Source of the DNA: Diphasiastrum complanatum | Lineage: Eukaryota > Streptophyta > Lycopodiopsida > Lycopodiales > Lycopodiaceae | Assembly (NCBI GenBank): GCA_029204225.1 | Contig: CM055094.1 | Location: 71,791,884 to 71,855,883, forward strand | Direction: 5' to 3' | Length of the DNA stretch: 64,000 nt | Shown: in pieces, positions 44,177-54,119 of the stretch | Numbering within the stretch: the stretch's first letter is position 1 | Layout: each line of letters opens with the position of its first letter | Position numbers and translations under genes: made by a program | The notes under the pieces: generated by a model | Databases searched by the model: none | Told to the model about the DNA's origin: nothing | What the model saw: only the letters and a program-made list of their open reading frames with translations

Positions 44177-44271
44177 ATGGTAAGGTTGTCTTGCTTACTC
44201 TCATCTACACTCTCAATCTTTCATTTCTTTTCACTCCTCTCCACTCTTTTCTCAATCTCTTCACTCTTCTC

Positions 44272-44328
<57 letters not shown>

Positions 44329-44502
44329 TCTTCACTCTCCAATCTCTCTTTCTCTCTCTCTCACACACACATCTTTCACTCTCCAATTTCCAATCTCTCT
44401 TTCTCTTTCACACACTCTTTCACACCTCCTTTTCATTTTTCACACATTTAAAAGTTTGCTTTTCTTTTTCACTCTCTCACACATCTCTCTCTCTTTCTCA
44501 CA

Positions 44503-44535
<33 letters not shown>

Positions 44536-44605
44536 TCATTTTTCATTTTTCACATTTGATAACTTTACAAGTTCTTTTCACAACTTCATATCTTTCTCTC
44601 AATAG
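44177..44605 (+). repeat. pyrimidine-rich and (CA)n microsatellite tract
   Basis: About 430 bp of CT-rich DNA with (CT)n runs near 44267-44310, (CA)n at 44311-44327, more CT/CA blocks, and (CA)n at 44508-44534. The open frames through it are repeat artefacts. It lies directly upstream of the ATG at 44608, where a long pyrimidine-rich 5' leader could be transcribed. Confidence 0.85.
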
Positions 44606-44607
44606 TC

Positions 44608-45745
44608 ATGTCTACTAGTGGTAGCGGAGCATCAAGGAGGAGGCCAAGATCCTCTTTCGGTGGAAGAGGACAAGCCTCAGGATCGGATTCCGATCGAGTG
44701 GGAGATTTTTATACTATGCTATTTCTCGAGGAAAGGCAAAGGATGAAAGCCCCTTGTCTTACGAAGGAGAGTCCGATCAACAATATCGTGGATTTGTTTC
44801 GACGGACATGCCGTCGGAAGAATCCACGAATATTTTCTATAACCTTGATGAGGATGGTTCCATCGTCATGGACATCAGGGGTAAGGTCATCATCAATAGA
44901 TTGCACGACCTTACTCTTAAATACTTTGGTCACGATTTGTTTAACCCTTGGGAGCAACAAGACCAAGGGAACAAAGACAAGATAGTTGATATATTGTACC
45001 GTGAGTTTCCACAACCAAATCGATTCAATGAGAAATGGGCGAAGACGAGTATGTGTACGCATATTCGTCATAAGCGCCAATCATTAAGACGATTATGTAG
45101 TAAAGGCAAGAAGAGGCCGGGATGGGCATCTAAAAAAGATTGGAAAAAAGTTGTTTATGAATCCAAGCATCCTAATCCCGAGCGCTTTAAGCAACAAAGA
45201 GAGGCAATAAATCAAGACTTAATCTTTTAGGCCAATCTCACCTTGGATTGGGAGGCAAGGCCAATATGCATGCCCAATTTGTAAGCAATTCTCTTTTAGC
45301 TAATTGCATTTCATATGTTTATTGTTTATCAATATTTTTTTTGCTTTTTTCTAATCATCGATTTGTGTTGATGTAGGTTGAAGATTATAAGCGTAAGTAT
45401 ACAAATGCCAAGTACAATATTGGATATCGCCATGGCTATAGTGCCTTGGTTGATCATCTTGCGGCACAAGGCGTACATCCAAGGGTGAATTTTTGTTACA
45501 TAATTTGTATTTCTCTTATTTTTTATACAATTTTTATTTCATTTCAATTTTATAACATGTGTTTGGCCAATAATTATTAATTTGTTTTGTGAATGTGTAT
45601 GTAGAGGGCATCCGCTTCCTTTGTGGAAGAAAATATGGGAGGAAACCAAGGAGAAGAAGGGAATGAAGATGCAGGGGATGAAGGCGAAGACGAAGGACAA
45701 GATTCGGCTTCAGACAATGATGAGGGAGAAGATAGCGAAGACTAA
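44608..45745 (+). pseudogene. En/Spm-associated (Ptta-type) plant transposon gene, spliced
   Basis: ATG 44608 starts a basic, glycine/serine-rich segment (SRRRPRSSFGGRG). After a phase change near 44700 the frame LSYEGESDQQYRG runs on through GKVIINRLHDL, YREFPQPNRF and KKRPGWASKKDWKKV to 45220. A one-base shift near 45215 leads into QSHLGLGGKANMHAQF, ending at GTAAGC (45282). The next exon opens after GATGTAG at 45378 (VEDYKRKYTN...AAQGVHPR) and ends near 45484. The last exon opens after TATGTAG near 45604 and ends in an acidic tail (GEDEGQDSASDNDEGEDSED) with stop at 45743-45745. Exon layout and the R-X-SHLGLGGK block resemble plant Ptta/En-Spm-associated proteins. Two frame shifts suggest decay. 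Function not proven. Confidence 0.5.
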
Positions 45746-46640
45746 GAAGCCTACTATTACTTCTTAGATTTGATGTATTTTTAGTATTTGCAAAAGTAGA
45801 AAAAAAGAGTATTAGTATCAATGCTCTTTTCATGAATTAGATGCAAATATGTACACTTTTTTGAATTATGAATATAAACTTTTGTATTTGATCATCTCTA
45901 TCTCATTATGTATGGAATAATTGTTTATTGTTTATGTTTTTCTATTTCATCTTGTATAAATTTGTTGTAAATATTTACAAACAATAAAAAACAAACAAAA
46001 CATCAATTTAAGATGATAAAAACATACCTCATCTATTGTTTGGATGATCTTTAATTCCTTCTAAGATGCATCTCTATTTTTCTCTATAAAAGCAAACAAT
46101 GAAAACCAAATCATTGTTAGATTACAAATCAATCAACAAAATGATAATTATTAGAATATAGATCATAGATACATTGTTAAATTAAAAATCATTAATCATT
46201 GTTACATCAATCTCACCATATTCAAGATACTATGAAAATGCACTTTATGACTCAAATATAATTTACCACAATTTAGAATGAATAATATATCTCATGAATA
46301 AACAATAAAAAACTAACAAACAAAATTATCTCTCACTCTCTTTCTCTCTCTCTTTCTCTCTCTCTCCCTCTCTCAAAAGCTTATCTTCAAAATTTAGAAT
46401 GCCTAACATACCTTATGCATTTGCTTGGATTGTCTCATTTCCTTCAAAATTGCATAGCTTTCTTCTACAACAGCCAACAATAAACAATCATTCACTAACC
46501 AATCAATAAACAATGAAAAACTAACAAACAAAACTATCTCTCTCTCCCCAAAGCTCTTCTTCACGAAATTCATTTTGGAAATGCAGTCGAGGCCCCCACT
46601 TTTTTCATTTCGCGGATATTTTTTTGTTGATATATTTCTG
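45746..46640. other. no gene recognised; AT-rich with CT runs
   Basis: Very AT-rich. CT-rich runs occur at about 46327-46376. Two similar segments near 46300-46330 and 46500-46540 (AACAATGAAAAACTAACAAACAA or a close variant) suggest an old duplication. Confidence 0.4.
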
Positions 46641-46679
46641 CATGGCACTGCCACGCCCTAAAAAAAAATTGCAAAAAAG

Positions 46680-47030
46680 TTTGCCACGGCATGGCTGAAT
46701 TGCACTTGCTGGAAAAATTTGCCACGCGTGGCAAACTTCAGAAAATTTTAAAATTTTTGCCACGCGTGGCAAATTTTGGCATTCTAGAAAAAAACTTCCA
46801 CGCGTGGCAATTTTCTATATTTTTTTAATCGTGGCAGTGTCATGCGTGGCACTACCACGTGTGGCAGTGCCACGCAGATTCAAAATTTGAATCTATCCGA
46901 GCTCCATCCCCACCAATTTGTTCGGAAGAAGAGCCAGTGACGGAAAACTTAGGCGGCGTGGCAGTGCCACGCGTTCATTGCCACGCAGTTTGCCATGCAA
47001 TTGCCACAGACATTGCCACGCGAGGGCCGG
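46680..47030. repeat. cluster of CCACGCGTGG palindromes and GTGGCAnTGCCAC inverted motifs
   Basis: TTGCCACGCGTGGCAA at 46720-46735 and 46757-46772, CCACGCGTGG at 46798-46807, GCGTGGCAGTGCCACGC at 46956-46972, plus many single TGCCACGC or GCGTGGCA half-sites up to 47063. The flanks of the second palindrome (AAAATT/AATTTT) extend the symmetry. Such clusters are typical of subterminal repeats of CACTA (En/Spm) transposons, where transposase binds. TTGTAGTTGTG near 47081-47091 resembles a damaged CACTA terminus, and the preceding gene is of an En/Spm-associated type. Confidence 0.6.
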
Positions 47031-47336
47031 CGGGTCAAATTTGGTCCCCGTCTTATGTGCGTGGCAATGGGCCTATATTTGTAGTTGTGACTCTATGACA
47101 ATCTTTTGGCATTCTATGCTAATAAGCATATTCACATCTACCATAAGCATATCCCAATCTATCATATTCTCAGCTAAAAAAAATTGATCAATGGGCAAAT
47201 TCTATTCATTGTATGCATCTGGCTTGTCACACCAACTATACAAATTATGTTTTTGTGAGAACCTTGGTTTGGCAAAAGTGGTGTCTTTATTTGCTTTGTC
47301 TTGTATTTGAAAAGAAGAATTTAGGCCTTTTCACTA

Positions 47337-47464
47337 GGTAGCGGGCGTGAGCAGGCCCGCACCCTCTGTAACAAGCAGCCTTCACGCATTGAGCCGCCCT
47401 CCTGCGGCGAAGTGCGTTGAAGGCTGCTTTTACATGGTAGCAGGCCTACTCACGGCCTGCTACC
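47337..47464. repeat. long GC-rich fold-back (hairpin) of about 60-bp arms
   Basis: The left arm starts GGTAGCGGGCGTGAGCAGGC, runs through AAGCAGCCTTCACGCA and ends GAGCCGC near 47397. The right arm reads GCGGCGAAGTGCGTTGAAGG onward and ends GGCCTGCTACC at 47464. The arms pair almost throughout with a few bulges, and the loop is only about 6 bases. Weak pairing continues outward (AGGCC at 47323, GGCCC at 47475). It is GC-rich within AT-rich DNA. Candidates: a fold-back or MITE-type element, or a small-RNA precursor. Confidence 0.7.
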
Positions 47465-47503
47465 GAGCGTAATTGGCCCTTCAACCCTTCAACCCTGCGC
47501 TAT

Positions 47504-47529
47504 GGCTCTGAACACATCTGTTCAGAGCC
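47504..47529. repeat. short perfect hairpin
   Basis: GGCTCTGAACA, loop CATC, TGTTCAGAGCC: a perfect 11-bp stem 40 bases beyond the large fold-back. It may be part of the same element. Confidence 0.75.
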
Positions 47530-48490
47530 TATGAAATTGGGACATCTGTCCTCTATCACTTCTCATGCCAATTACGTTTCAGAATCAGGTTAAGTACATG
47601 TTTAAGATGCACAAAGTGAAAAACCATTGAAAAAACCGCAAACTCAACATCATTTTGATTTTGAAAGCAGGCAAATTATATATTGTTGTTTACTATGTAA
47701 ACTTCGAAGTTATTATTGGCGTCAGCCTTCACTCAATTCATATGAGCTATTAATGCATAATCATTGTCTGATATTTAAATTTAGTCATTCTCTATCCACT
47801 TAGTATGAAAAGTTTTCATTAGTTAACATTCTGTCTTCAAACAACCATTCATTTCTTAACCTTTACAAACCTCTTTGTATTTTCAACTTGCACTGAATTG
47901 TGTATATAGTAAAGCTTGGATATCCTTTTGTCCTTCCTCCGGATGGGCCATGGGCCATTCGTACTCAGTGATCGGCCTACAAGCGACTTACATCATTTAT
48001 TTTGCAGACTATTAACAAACTGACATAATTTACATTGCAGACTATTAACAAAACCGTTTACTTTCATTGTTGATTCTCTTTGTGATAAATTGAGCAATGA
48101 TCCACTTAGGTATAACAGAACCTCTCCTCTGCAACACTGGCAAACTTGATTGCTACAGAACCAACTATTTGTTCACAAATAGATAAGTGATGCCTATTCT
48201 TCTTAGTTGTTGTGAAAAGTGCCATTTGTGTGAAAGGTTTGCCAAGAAATCTCTCATTTGTTTGTCTGGAGTACCGCAAATCACTCTAGACAGTGTCTAG
48301 TACTGCCATTTAGAGTTAGGAGGCTTCATACTTTTCACATTACTGATCTGTCTTTTGAACGATCAAACATTTCGAAAGGCTTTGCCGAAGTGGAGAATCT
48401 AGAATATTCCCTCTTAAAGTTTTTATATTACCTCTACTTTTTATCTTTTCCATACGAATATTGGACGGACGCACCAAAAAAATGAAAAAT
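47530..48490. other. no gene recognised
   Basis: AT-rich. A plus frame at 48258-48485 has no recognisable motif. TTAACAAA with CTGACATAATTTACATT at 48010-48050 shows a short direct duplication (CAGACTATTAACAAA at 48006 and 48041). Confidence 0.35.
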
Positions 48491-48493
48491 CCT

Positions 48494-48705
48494 GAGCAGT
48501 CGTACATCCGTGCGTCATACAGATATAGCATATCCGTACCCATATCGGATCCACGTGCCAAAGGCAAAGAAAATACTAAGCAGTCGTACATCCGTGCATT
48601 GTACCGATATCGCATACTCGTACCAATATCAGATCCACGCGCGCGATCTAAAGAGAATCTTGAGCAGTCGTGCACCCGTGCATCATACCGATATCAGGTG
48701 TACAA
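48494..48705 (+). repeat. 84-bp tandem repeat, 2.5 copies
   Basis: Units start at 48494, 48578 and 48662 (G/AAGCAGTCGT), the last being partial. Because 84 is a multiple of three the frame through them stays open and would give a 28-residue repeat. The array lies about 100 bp before the gag ATG at 48803, so it is probably in the 5' LTR or leader of that copia element. Confidence 0.85.
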
Positions 48706-48802
48706 CCAAATATATACAATTTTGTGGTGTGATAAAATTTGGAGACAGGTTGTGTGCTTTGATTGAGCCATTTTTTTGTGATCCGGACTCATCTACCTAG
48801 TA

Positions 48803-49774
48803 ATGGCAACTCTAAGCGAGAGTGTCCTCAATGAGTCAAGCAAATTGGAAGGTGCCGGAAACTATGCAGTTTGGAAATTCAAACTAAAGAACATTTTGAT
48901 GGAAAAAGAGCTATGGGATATCGTGACAAGTGAAGAGACAAGGCCAGTGATTGAAGAAGATCAGCGGGCATTTGATAGAATAAAACAGAAAGCCCATAAT
49001 GTCATCAACTTATTAGTTAGAGATGCAATTATTCTCTATATTTCAGATTCAGAAGGACCAAAAGAAGAGTGGGATACATTGAAGGCCTGAAATGACAAAT
49101 AGATCTCGAATACTATTTCTGAAGACGAAGTTGCATACATTGCGGATGGATGATGGTGCCACTATTGCCGATTACATACTGAAGATGAAAGAGATCCGTG
49201 ACGAATTAGCAGCAGTTGGAGAGTGAGTACAAGATCGTGAGATCATGCAACTGACATTGAATAGTCTGAGTGAGTTACATCAGATATTTGTGACGAGTAT
49301 AGCCACAAGAGAAAATATTCCAACCTATGAAGAACTAGGTGGATTGCTTTTGCAGGAAGAGCAATGTCAAGAGAACTTGAATCATCGTAACAAGGGCTAT
49401 GATCAAGCTCTTGCAGTTAGAAGACGAGGTGGAAGATTTGGCTGTGGAAGGTGTCAATCGAGAGGAGGAAACTCAAGAGAGGGATCATTTCAACAATTTC
49501 ATGAGCAAGTCAATGATAGTCCAAATCGAGACAATTGAAATCAAGGCCGAGGTCAAGGACGCGGCTATTCAAGACAAAAGAAACTTGAAAATTGTAGGTA
49601 CTGCAACAAACCTGGCCACTAGAAGCGTGAATGCTTCAAAAAACAGAAGATGGAATAACGAAAAGACAAATGACAAGCGGGAAATTATGTTGATCAACAT
49701 CAATTTGATGACTGGTATTATGAAGACAATTACACTGATCAACATCAATACGATGATGATCAATATGAAGATGA
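48803..49774 (+). pseudogene. copia gag (relative of 30123), interrupted by the RT-less element
   Basis: ATG 48803 begins SESVLNESSKLEGAGNYAVW, closely matching the gag at 30123. Stops and a frameshift near 49088 and a stop near 49227 break it. The frame continues to CRYCNKPGH-stop-KREC (about 49595-49635), a zinc knuckle with Trp changed to stop. After an asparagine/aspartate/tyrosine-rich stretch it is cut at 49774 by an LTR. The reading continues past the insertion at 52716-52790 with a SSLFITAL block like that following the knuckle in the 30123 element. Confidence 0.82.
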
Positions 49775-50238
49775 TGTGAAAGATTCAACTAGTTTCATCA
49801 CATTTTGCAATATTTTCATATTTGGCATATTGAGGCCAAAACTTGTTTTAGACTTAGAGGTTGACTTTTCAAAGTTCATTAGTCTAAATTCCATTTGAAT
49901 AAACACTTTCTGAAAGTGTGGGAAATTTAGAATGCGAGTTTGAGTAGATTCAATTTGAATAGTTGGGTACATTGAATCTAGACCCGAAATTAGTAGGGTT
50001 AGCATTTGTTGGGAAAGCCAAGTGGCTAAATAGGGTTTGGACCTGCTATAAAAGGATGTAACTCATGGAGAGGGCAATCTTCTCTCTTCTCAATCTCATT
50101 TCATGCTTATACATGGTTCTCTTGGGTTCTATTATCCATTGGTGCACTATCTTGGTGTTTGCTTGCAATTCTATGTGTAGAATGATCTATATTTGCTATC
50201 TTTGGATCCACACGTGTGAAATATAGTAGCTTGCTAGT
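49775..50238 (+). repeat. 5' LTR of RT-less copia copy 2 (3' truncated)
   Basis: Starts TGTGAAAGATTC. Compared with the 3' LTR it lacks the last 170 bp or so; the break lies at a short shared GTTCAA(A/G)GCC-like sequence between LTR and integrase. Confidence 0.85.
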
Positions 50239-50249
50239 TCAAAGCCTTT

Positions 50250-51004
50250 TGTGATGAGCACGGGATCAAGAGGGAGTTTACAACATCAAGGACCCCACAA
50301 CAAAATGGAGTGGCTGAAAGGAAGAATAGGACTTTATGTGAAAGCGCTAAAGCTATGAGGTTAAGTGCTAATCTTGACAAACCATTTTGGGATCAAGCTT
50401 TGTTGTGTGCCAATTTCTTGTGCAATAGGTGGCCGAGTGCTATTTTGGATGGAAGGACACCTTTTGAGATGCTATTCAAGAGGAGGCCGAGTGTCAACTT
50501 TCTAAGAACCTTTGGATGCACATGCTATGTCAACATTACTCTTGATGATAGGACCAAGGAGGATCCATCTTCAAGAAGAGGTATTTTTGTTGGATATAGT
50601 GAGGTGAGTAAAGCCTATAAGGTTTACATTCCTTCTACTAACAAAGTGATTGTTGGTAGAGATGTCATTTTTTATGAGGGGAACATTCGAAAAGTGTCGA
50701 GTCAAGCATGATTGATGTTAGTTTGGATGGATCTAACATTCTTGATGTTGATGAGAAGGATCCTACTTTGGATGGTGATGATGATGGACCTTCTTCAAGT
50801 CAAAAGCCAAGGAGAACATCAAGAGAAAGACAAGTACCTTCAAGGCTCACATATGATCAAAAGGGTAAGCAAGTAGTTTCTGAAAATTATGTTGCTTTTC
50901 TAGCCTCTTTGGATGAGCCTACAAGTGTAGATAAGGCAAGGAAAGAAGAGGAGTGGATCCAAGCAATGGATCTTGAGTGTCAAGCTCTTATGAAGAGTGG
51001 AACA
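50250..51004 (+). pseudogene. copia integrase C-half and linker (copy 2)
   Basis: HGIKREFTTSRTPQQNGVAE and RKNRTLCESAKAMRL continue to FWDQALLCANFLCNRWPSAI, then FGCTCYVNITLDDR and GIFVGYSEVSKAYKVY, VGRDVIFYEGN. After a phase change near 50705 the linker DGDDDGPSSSQKPRRTS leads to EEWIQAMDLECQALMKSGT, the point where RT normally starts. The catalytic Glu of integrase is present but both Asp residues are lost with the deleted half. Confidence 0.85.
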
Positions 51005-51664
51005 TCTTTTGGAGGATCTTCTTGTGTACATGGAGCTATGCAAGTGGATGGATGTTATCTTGCTGTAAAATCAAGTATTGGATCTGGAAAAAAAAATTTG
51101 TTCAATGACTTTGATGATCAAGTTGAAGATCAAGAGGTTGATCTCAAAGTGCTTCAACTAATCAAAAGGGAAGGTGACAATTTGGAGCTAGTCAAGACCA
51201 TCAAAGGAGAAGTAATTGGCAAAGATGTTATGAATCTATTTTTTCAGCATATTGAAGACTCAAGTAAGGTCAAAGGAGTAGTAAGGAAGTGTTTTTCAAG
51301 TTTACTTTACTTGTTCTATCTCATGTTTGAGCAATTTCATGTGGATGTGTGCAAATTGTCAAGATATGGTAAAACTAGCTACATTGGTGAGCACTGTTTT
51401 GATGTTGGATTTGTATTCGCATTCTTGGCTGGTTTTGCTGATGGAAATGAAGCTATTGGAGGTCACTCATTCATGGTCAAGTCATCCAGGATTGATGGAA
51501 TCTTATGGCAAGATGGAGATGGAGGCTCATTCATGGAGTATCACGGTGGATACAAGGCAACAAAGGACAAAGGAGGAGGAGACATGCAAGAAAATGTTGA
51601 TCACTCACATTTATTGTTTGTTTGTTGTATTATTTCAGAGAGTTCAGAGTTGGAAGCATGGTAG
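50708..51664 (+). CDS. 318-aa fusion ORF: copia linker plus unrecognised segment replacing RT
   Basis: Residues 1-98 are copia linker ending in ALMKSGT. From residue 99 the similarity to retroelements stops and about 220 residues of unknown protein follow in the same frame: NDFDDQVEDQEVDLK, KGEVIGKDVMNLFFQHIEDSSK, a hydrophobic stretch (SSLLYLFYLMF), HVDVCKLSRYGK, FAFLAGFADGNEAIGG and GGGDMQENVDHSHLLFV. No Cys/His metal site, YVDD or DUF motif was recognised. The frame is fully open here but broken in copy 1 (41669-42345). It may be a captured and transduced host sequence. Start is shown at ATG 50708, but translation as an extension of pol is equally possible. Confidence 0.5.
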   Translation: MIDVSLDGSNILDVDEKDPTLDGDDDGPSSSQKPRRTSRERQVPSRLTYDQKGKQVVSENYVAFLASLDEPTSVDKARKEEEWIQAMDLECQALMKSGTSFGGSSCVHGAMQVDGCYLAVKSSIGSGKKNLFNDFDDQVEDQEVDLKVLQLIKREGDNLELVKTIKGEVIGKDVMNLFFQHIEDSSKVKGVVRKCFSSLLYLFYLMFEQFHVDVCKLSRYGKTSYIGEHCFDVGFVFAFLAGFADGNEAIGGHSFMVKSSRIDGILWQDGDGGSFMEYHGGYKATKDKGGGDMQENVDHSHLLFVCCIISESSELEAW

Positions 51665-52084
51665 AATAATTTCATTTACATTCTATTTGATTCTTCATGT
51701 TCTAGTTACATCTTGATATGTAAAATTGATGTAAGAAATAGTGAAGCATCCCAAGTGGACACTATTCTCTATATCAATTGTGGTTTGTTCTATTTTGAGA
51801 ATTACATGATCATTGAGAGGAGATATATTCTTTGGAAGAAGATCATTCTTATGATGGATCAAAGTTCTATTGTCAAAAACTATGCTAGGAGCAAGCATAT
51901 TGAGATACAATATCATTTTGTGAGGGAGCAAGTCATTGCAAAGGAGGTGGACCTTCAACATGTGTCTTCAAAGGGAATGTGTAGCTGATATCTTCACCAA
52001 AGCATTGGGAAAAGACTTGTTCATGAAGAATAGGACTTCACTTGGAGTATTATCAAAGTCTATGCTAAAACTAGTTGAAGAGGG
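51665..52084 (+). pseudogene. degenerate RNase H end (copy 2)
   Basis: After the fusion ORF stop, low-similarity sequence leads to MMDQSSIV, ARSKHIEIQYHFVREQVIAKEV, DLQHVSS and, in a shifted phase, CVADIFTKALGKDLF. These are the last conserved blocks of copia RNase H. Catalytic upstream parts are missing. The purine tract GTTGAAGAGGG at 52074-52084 follows. Confidence 0.82.
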
Positions 52085-52715
52085 TGTGAAAGATTCAACT
52101 AGTTTCCTCACGTTTTGCAATATTTTCATATTTGGCATATTGAGGCCAAAACTTGTTTTAGACTTGGAGGTTGACTTTTCAAATTTTCATTAGCCTAAAT
52201 TTCATTTGAATAAACACTTTTTGATGCGAGTTTGAGTAGATTCAATTTGAATAGTTGGGTACATTGAATCTAGACCCAAAATTAGTAGGGTTAGTAGTTT
52301 GGTGGGAAAGCCAAGTGGCCAAATAGGGTTTGGACCTGTTATAAAAGTATGTAACTCGTGGGGAGAGCAATCTTCTCTCTTCTCTATCTCATTTCATGCT
52401 TATACATGGTTCTCTTGGGTTCTACTATCCATTGGTGCACTATCTTGGTGATTGCTTGCAATTCTATGTGTAGAATGATCTATATTTGCTATTTTTGGAT
52501 CCACACGTGTGAAATACAGTAGCTTGCTGGTTTTGTATGGACATCAATAGTACATAATCATTTCACTCAATTTTGATCAAGTTCTATTGGTGTTTGCATC
52601 TCAATTTGTGTGTAGATGCTGATTTTTCTACATTGGTGAGATTGGTAGTGTATTTCTCTTTCTAACCAAAGATCATTCAAGTATATTGGATCTTAAGGAT
52701 CTGAAATCTTTACCA
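52085..52715 (+). repeat. 3' LTR of RT-less copia copy 2
   Basis: TGTGAAAG to TTTACCA, 631 bp, followed directly by GATGA. A CTATTGGTGTTTGC-type stretch and ATTGGATCTTAAGG near the end are shared with the copy 1 LTR. A short internal gap near 52224 relative to the other LTRs is present. Confidence 0.87.
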
Positions 52716-52720
52716 GATGA

Positions 52721-53118
52721 TACAGGTGAGAGTTCATAATTGTTCATTACAGCATTAATGACAAATAATGAAGCCTTAGATCGTACCATTAAGATCAATT
52801 AATGTGTCAAAAGGGCAATTTTTTGGCAGAATGGTAGGATTGGGATAATCCGTACTTGCAGAAGACAACACATTGGACGAGTTGTCCCAACTATAGCATT
52901 GGAAGTTTAAAATAAGGAGCATTATAATGGATAAGGAGCTATGGGTGGTCAGTATCGATCCACAACTTTTATTAAATTTTTCCTAGGAGCATGGAATCAA
53001 GTAACAATTTGCATAGTCAATATGCCTAAAACCAAAAAGGGTAGAAATACGCTCAACCTTTTTATTGGAGGAGAGAGAATAGGCCCACCACTTACCCCCC
53101 AATACTCAAGAGGGTAGG
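52721..53118 (+). other. remnant copia gag-like sequences, no intact gene
   Basis: 52716-52790 continues the interrupted gag. At about 52873-52965 another short gag-start-like frame reads HWKFKIRSIIMDKELWVV (one stop just before), the same motif as in the 48803 gag. This suggests a second, truncated copia gag. No further feature before the LTR at 53119. Confidence 0.5.
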
Positions 53119-54036
53119 TGTTGTAAAGCTGACTCAGGTGCACCCAGCGTGCCCTGTAAGACTCTAAGGGGTGACGCTCCCTAAGGTCCCAGAGCAAGTT
53201 AGAACGTCAAGGACTGAGCCTCCGACCTGTGGTGAGCCAGTCAAGTAGTCACAAGTCATGAGCTAGCTCTGGAGCTCAAGTCATGGCCTAGTCAGGAAGC
53301 AAGTTGATTCTGCCACCGGAACGACTCCCGGGACCCATGTCTGGGAGCCAGACTGATTCTGCCAGGCTTGCCAGGCTTAATCAGCAAAATAAAAACTAAG
53401 TCCCAAAAAGCGTGCTTTACTAGAAAGCACTATATTTCAGAACAGAGGGCATGCGCCGAATCACAACAGAACTATAGGGGGAGTCCGGCAGACAGAAACT
53501 CGGGCAGCTCAACCAGCGCTAGGAATCCAGTCGCCAGGTCTCAGCTCCCTCTACCAACACGAGCCAGGCACAATGCCCAGCACGTGTTGGTGGCCCCGAG
53601 ACCGGTCAGTCTATGTATGAATGTAACCTCTTCCAAATCTAATAAAATTGATCCTTGGGGATGATTACCATTTCGGTTTCGCCTCTGGGACTGGTCCAAG
53701 TGGAAGGACCCTTACTACAACCTTTTTGCGTCGCTGGCGCCTAAGGATCCCTGTCATCGACATGGGGCTTGTCGCTATGCCAATTGGTCAGTTTGGCGAC
53801 CACTATGCCTTGGGTTTCATGTGTGGCTTGTCTTTGCCTTTGGTTACCTTTTGGGGACGGATTCTGAGTTGGCTTTTGGGTTGGTTGGGATTCCAGTTTT
53901 CTTAAGTCTGAATGGTTAAGCTTGTTACGTTTCTGAGTTGGCTTTTACGTAAGTGCATGATGGATGAATGTTAGACTTAAGCGCGTGTTGGGAAAACCGC
54001 TCAAGTCCCGACGCCCTTTGAGGCGCCGGCGCAACA
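53119..54036 (+). repeat. 5' LTR of gypsy copy 2
   Basis: 918 bp, TGTTGTAAAG...GCGCAACA, with the same polyadenylation-type signal region (AATAAAATTG near 53640) as copy 1. Confidence 0.92.
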
Positions 54037-54038
54037 TG

Positions 54039-54051
54039 TGGTATCAGAGCC
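54039..54051 (+). other. primer-binding site of gypsy copy 2
   Basis: TGGTATCAGAGCC two bases after the LTR, initiator-Met type. Confidence 0.9.
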
Positions 54052-54119
54052 GACTAGCCGGTCAGCTACGCAAGTCTCACAGGGATGGCCACGTATTGGG
54101 ATTTGTTAGGATAACCGTT

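Larger units (their letters stand above)
49770..52720 (+). mobile_element. RT-less Ty1/copia derivative, copy 2, TSD GATGA
   Basis: LTRs at 49775-50238 (3' truncated) and 52085-52715, with GATGA at 49770-49774 and 52716-52720. The interior starts inside integrase: the 5' LTR is fused to AAAGCCTTTTGTGATGAGC, so gag, protease and the first half of integrase are deleted. Then come the linker, a foreign coding segment in place of RT, the end of RNase H, a purine tract and the LTR. The target duplication shows the outer ends arose by a single integration. It is inserted in the copia gag 48803-49774. Confidence 0.9.

Noticed and set aside
44177-44605. 142-aa Ser/Leu/His-rich protein
   Set aside because: The frame is an artefact of (CT)n and (CA)n microsatellites.
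46680-47030. CRISPR-like array
   Set aside because: Repeats are palindromes of irregular spacing without unique spacers, in plant nuclear DNA with no cas genes.
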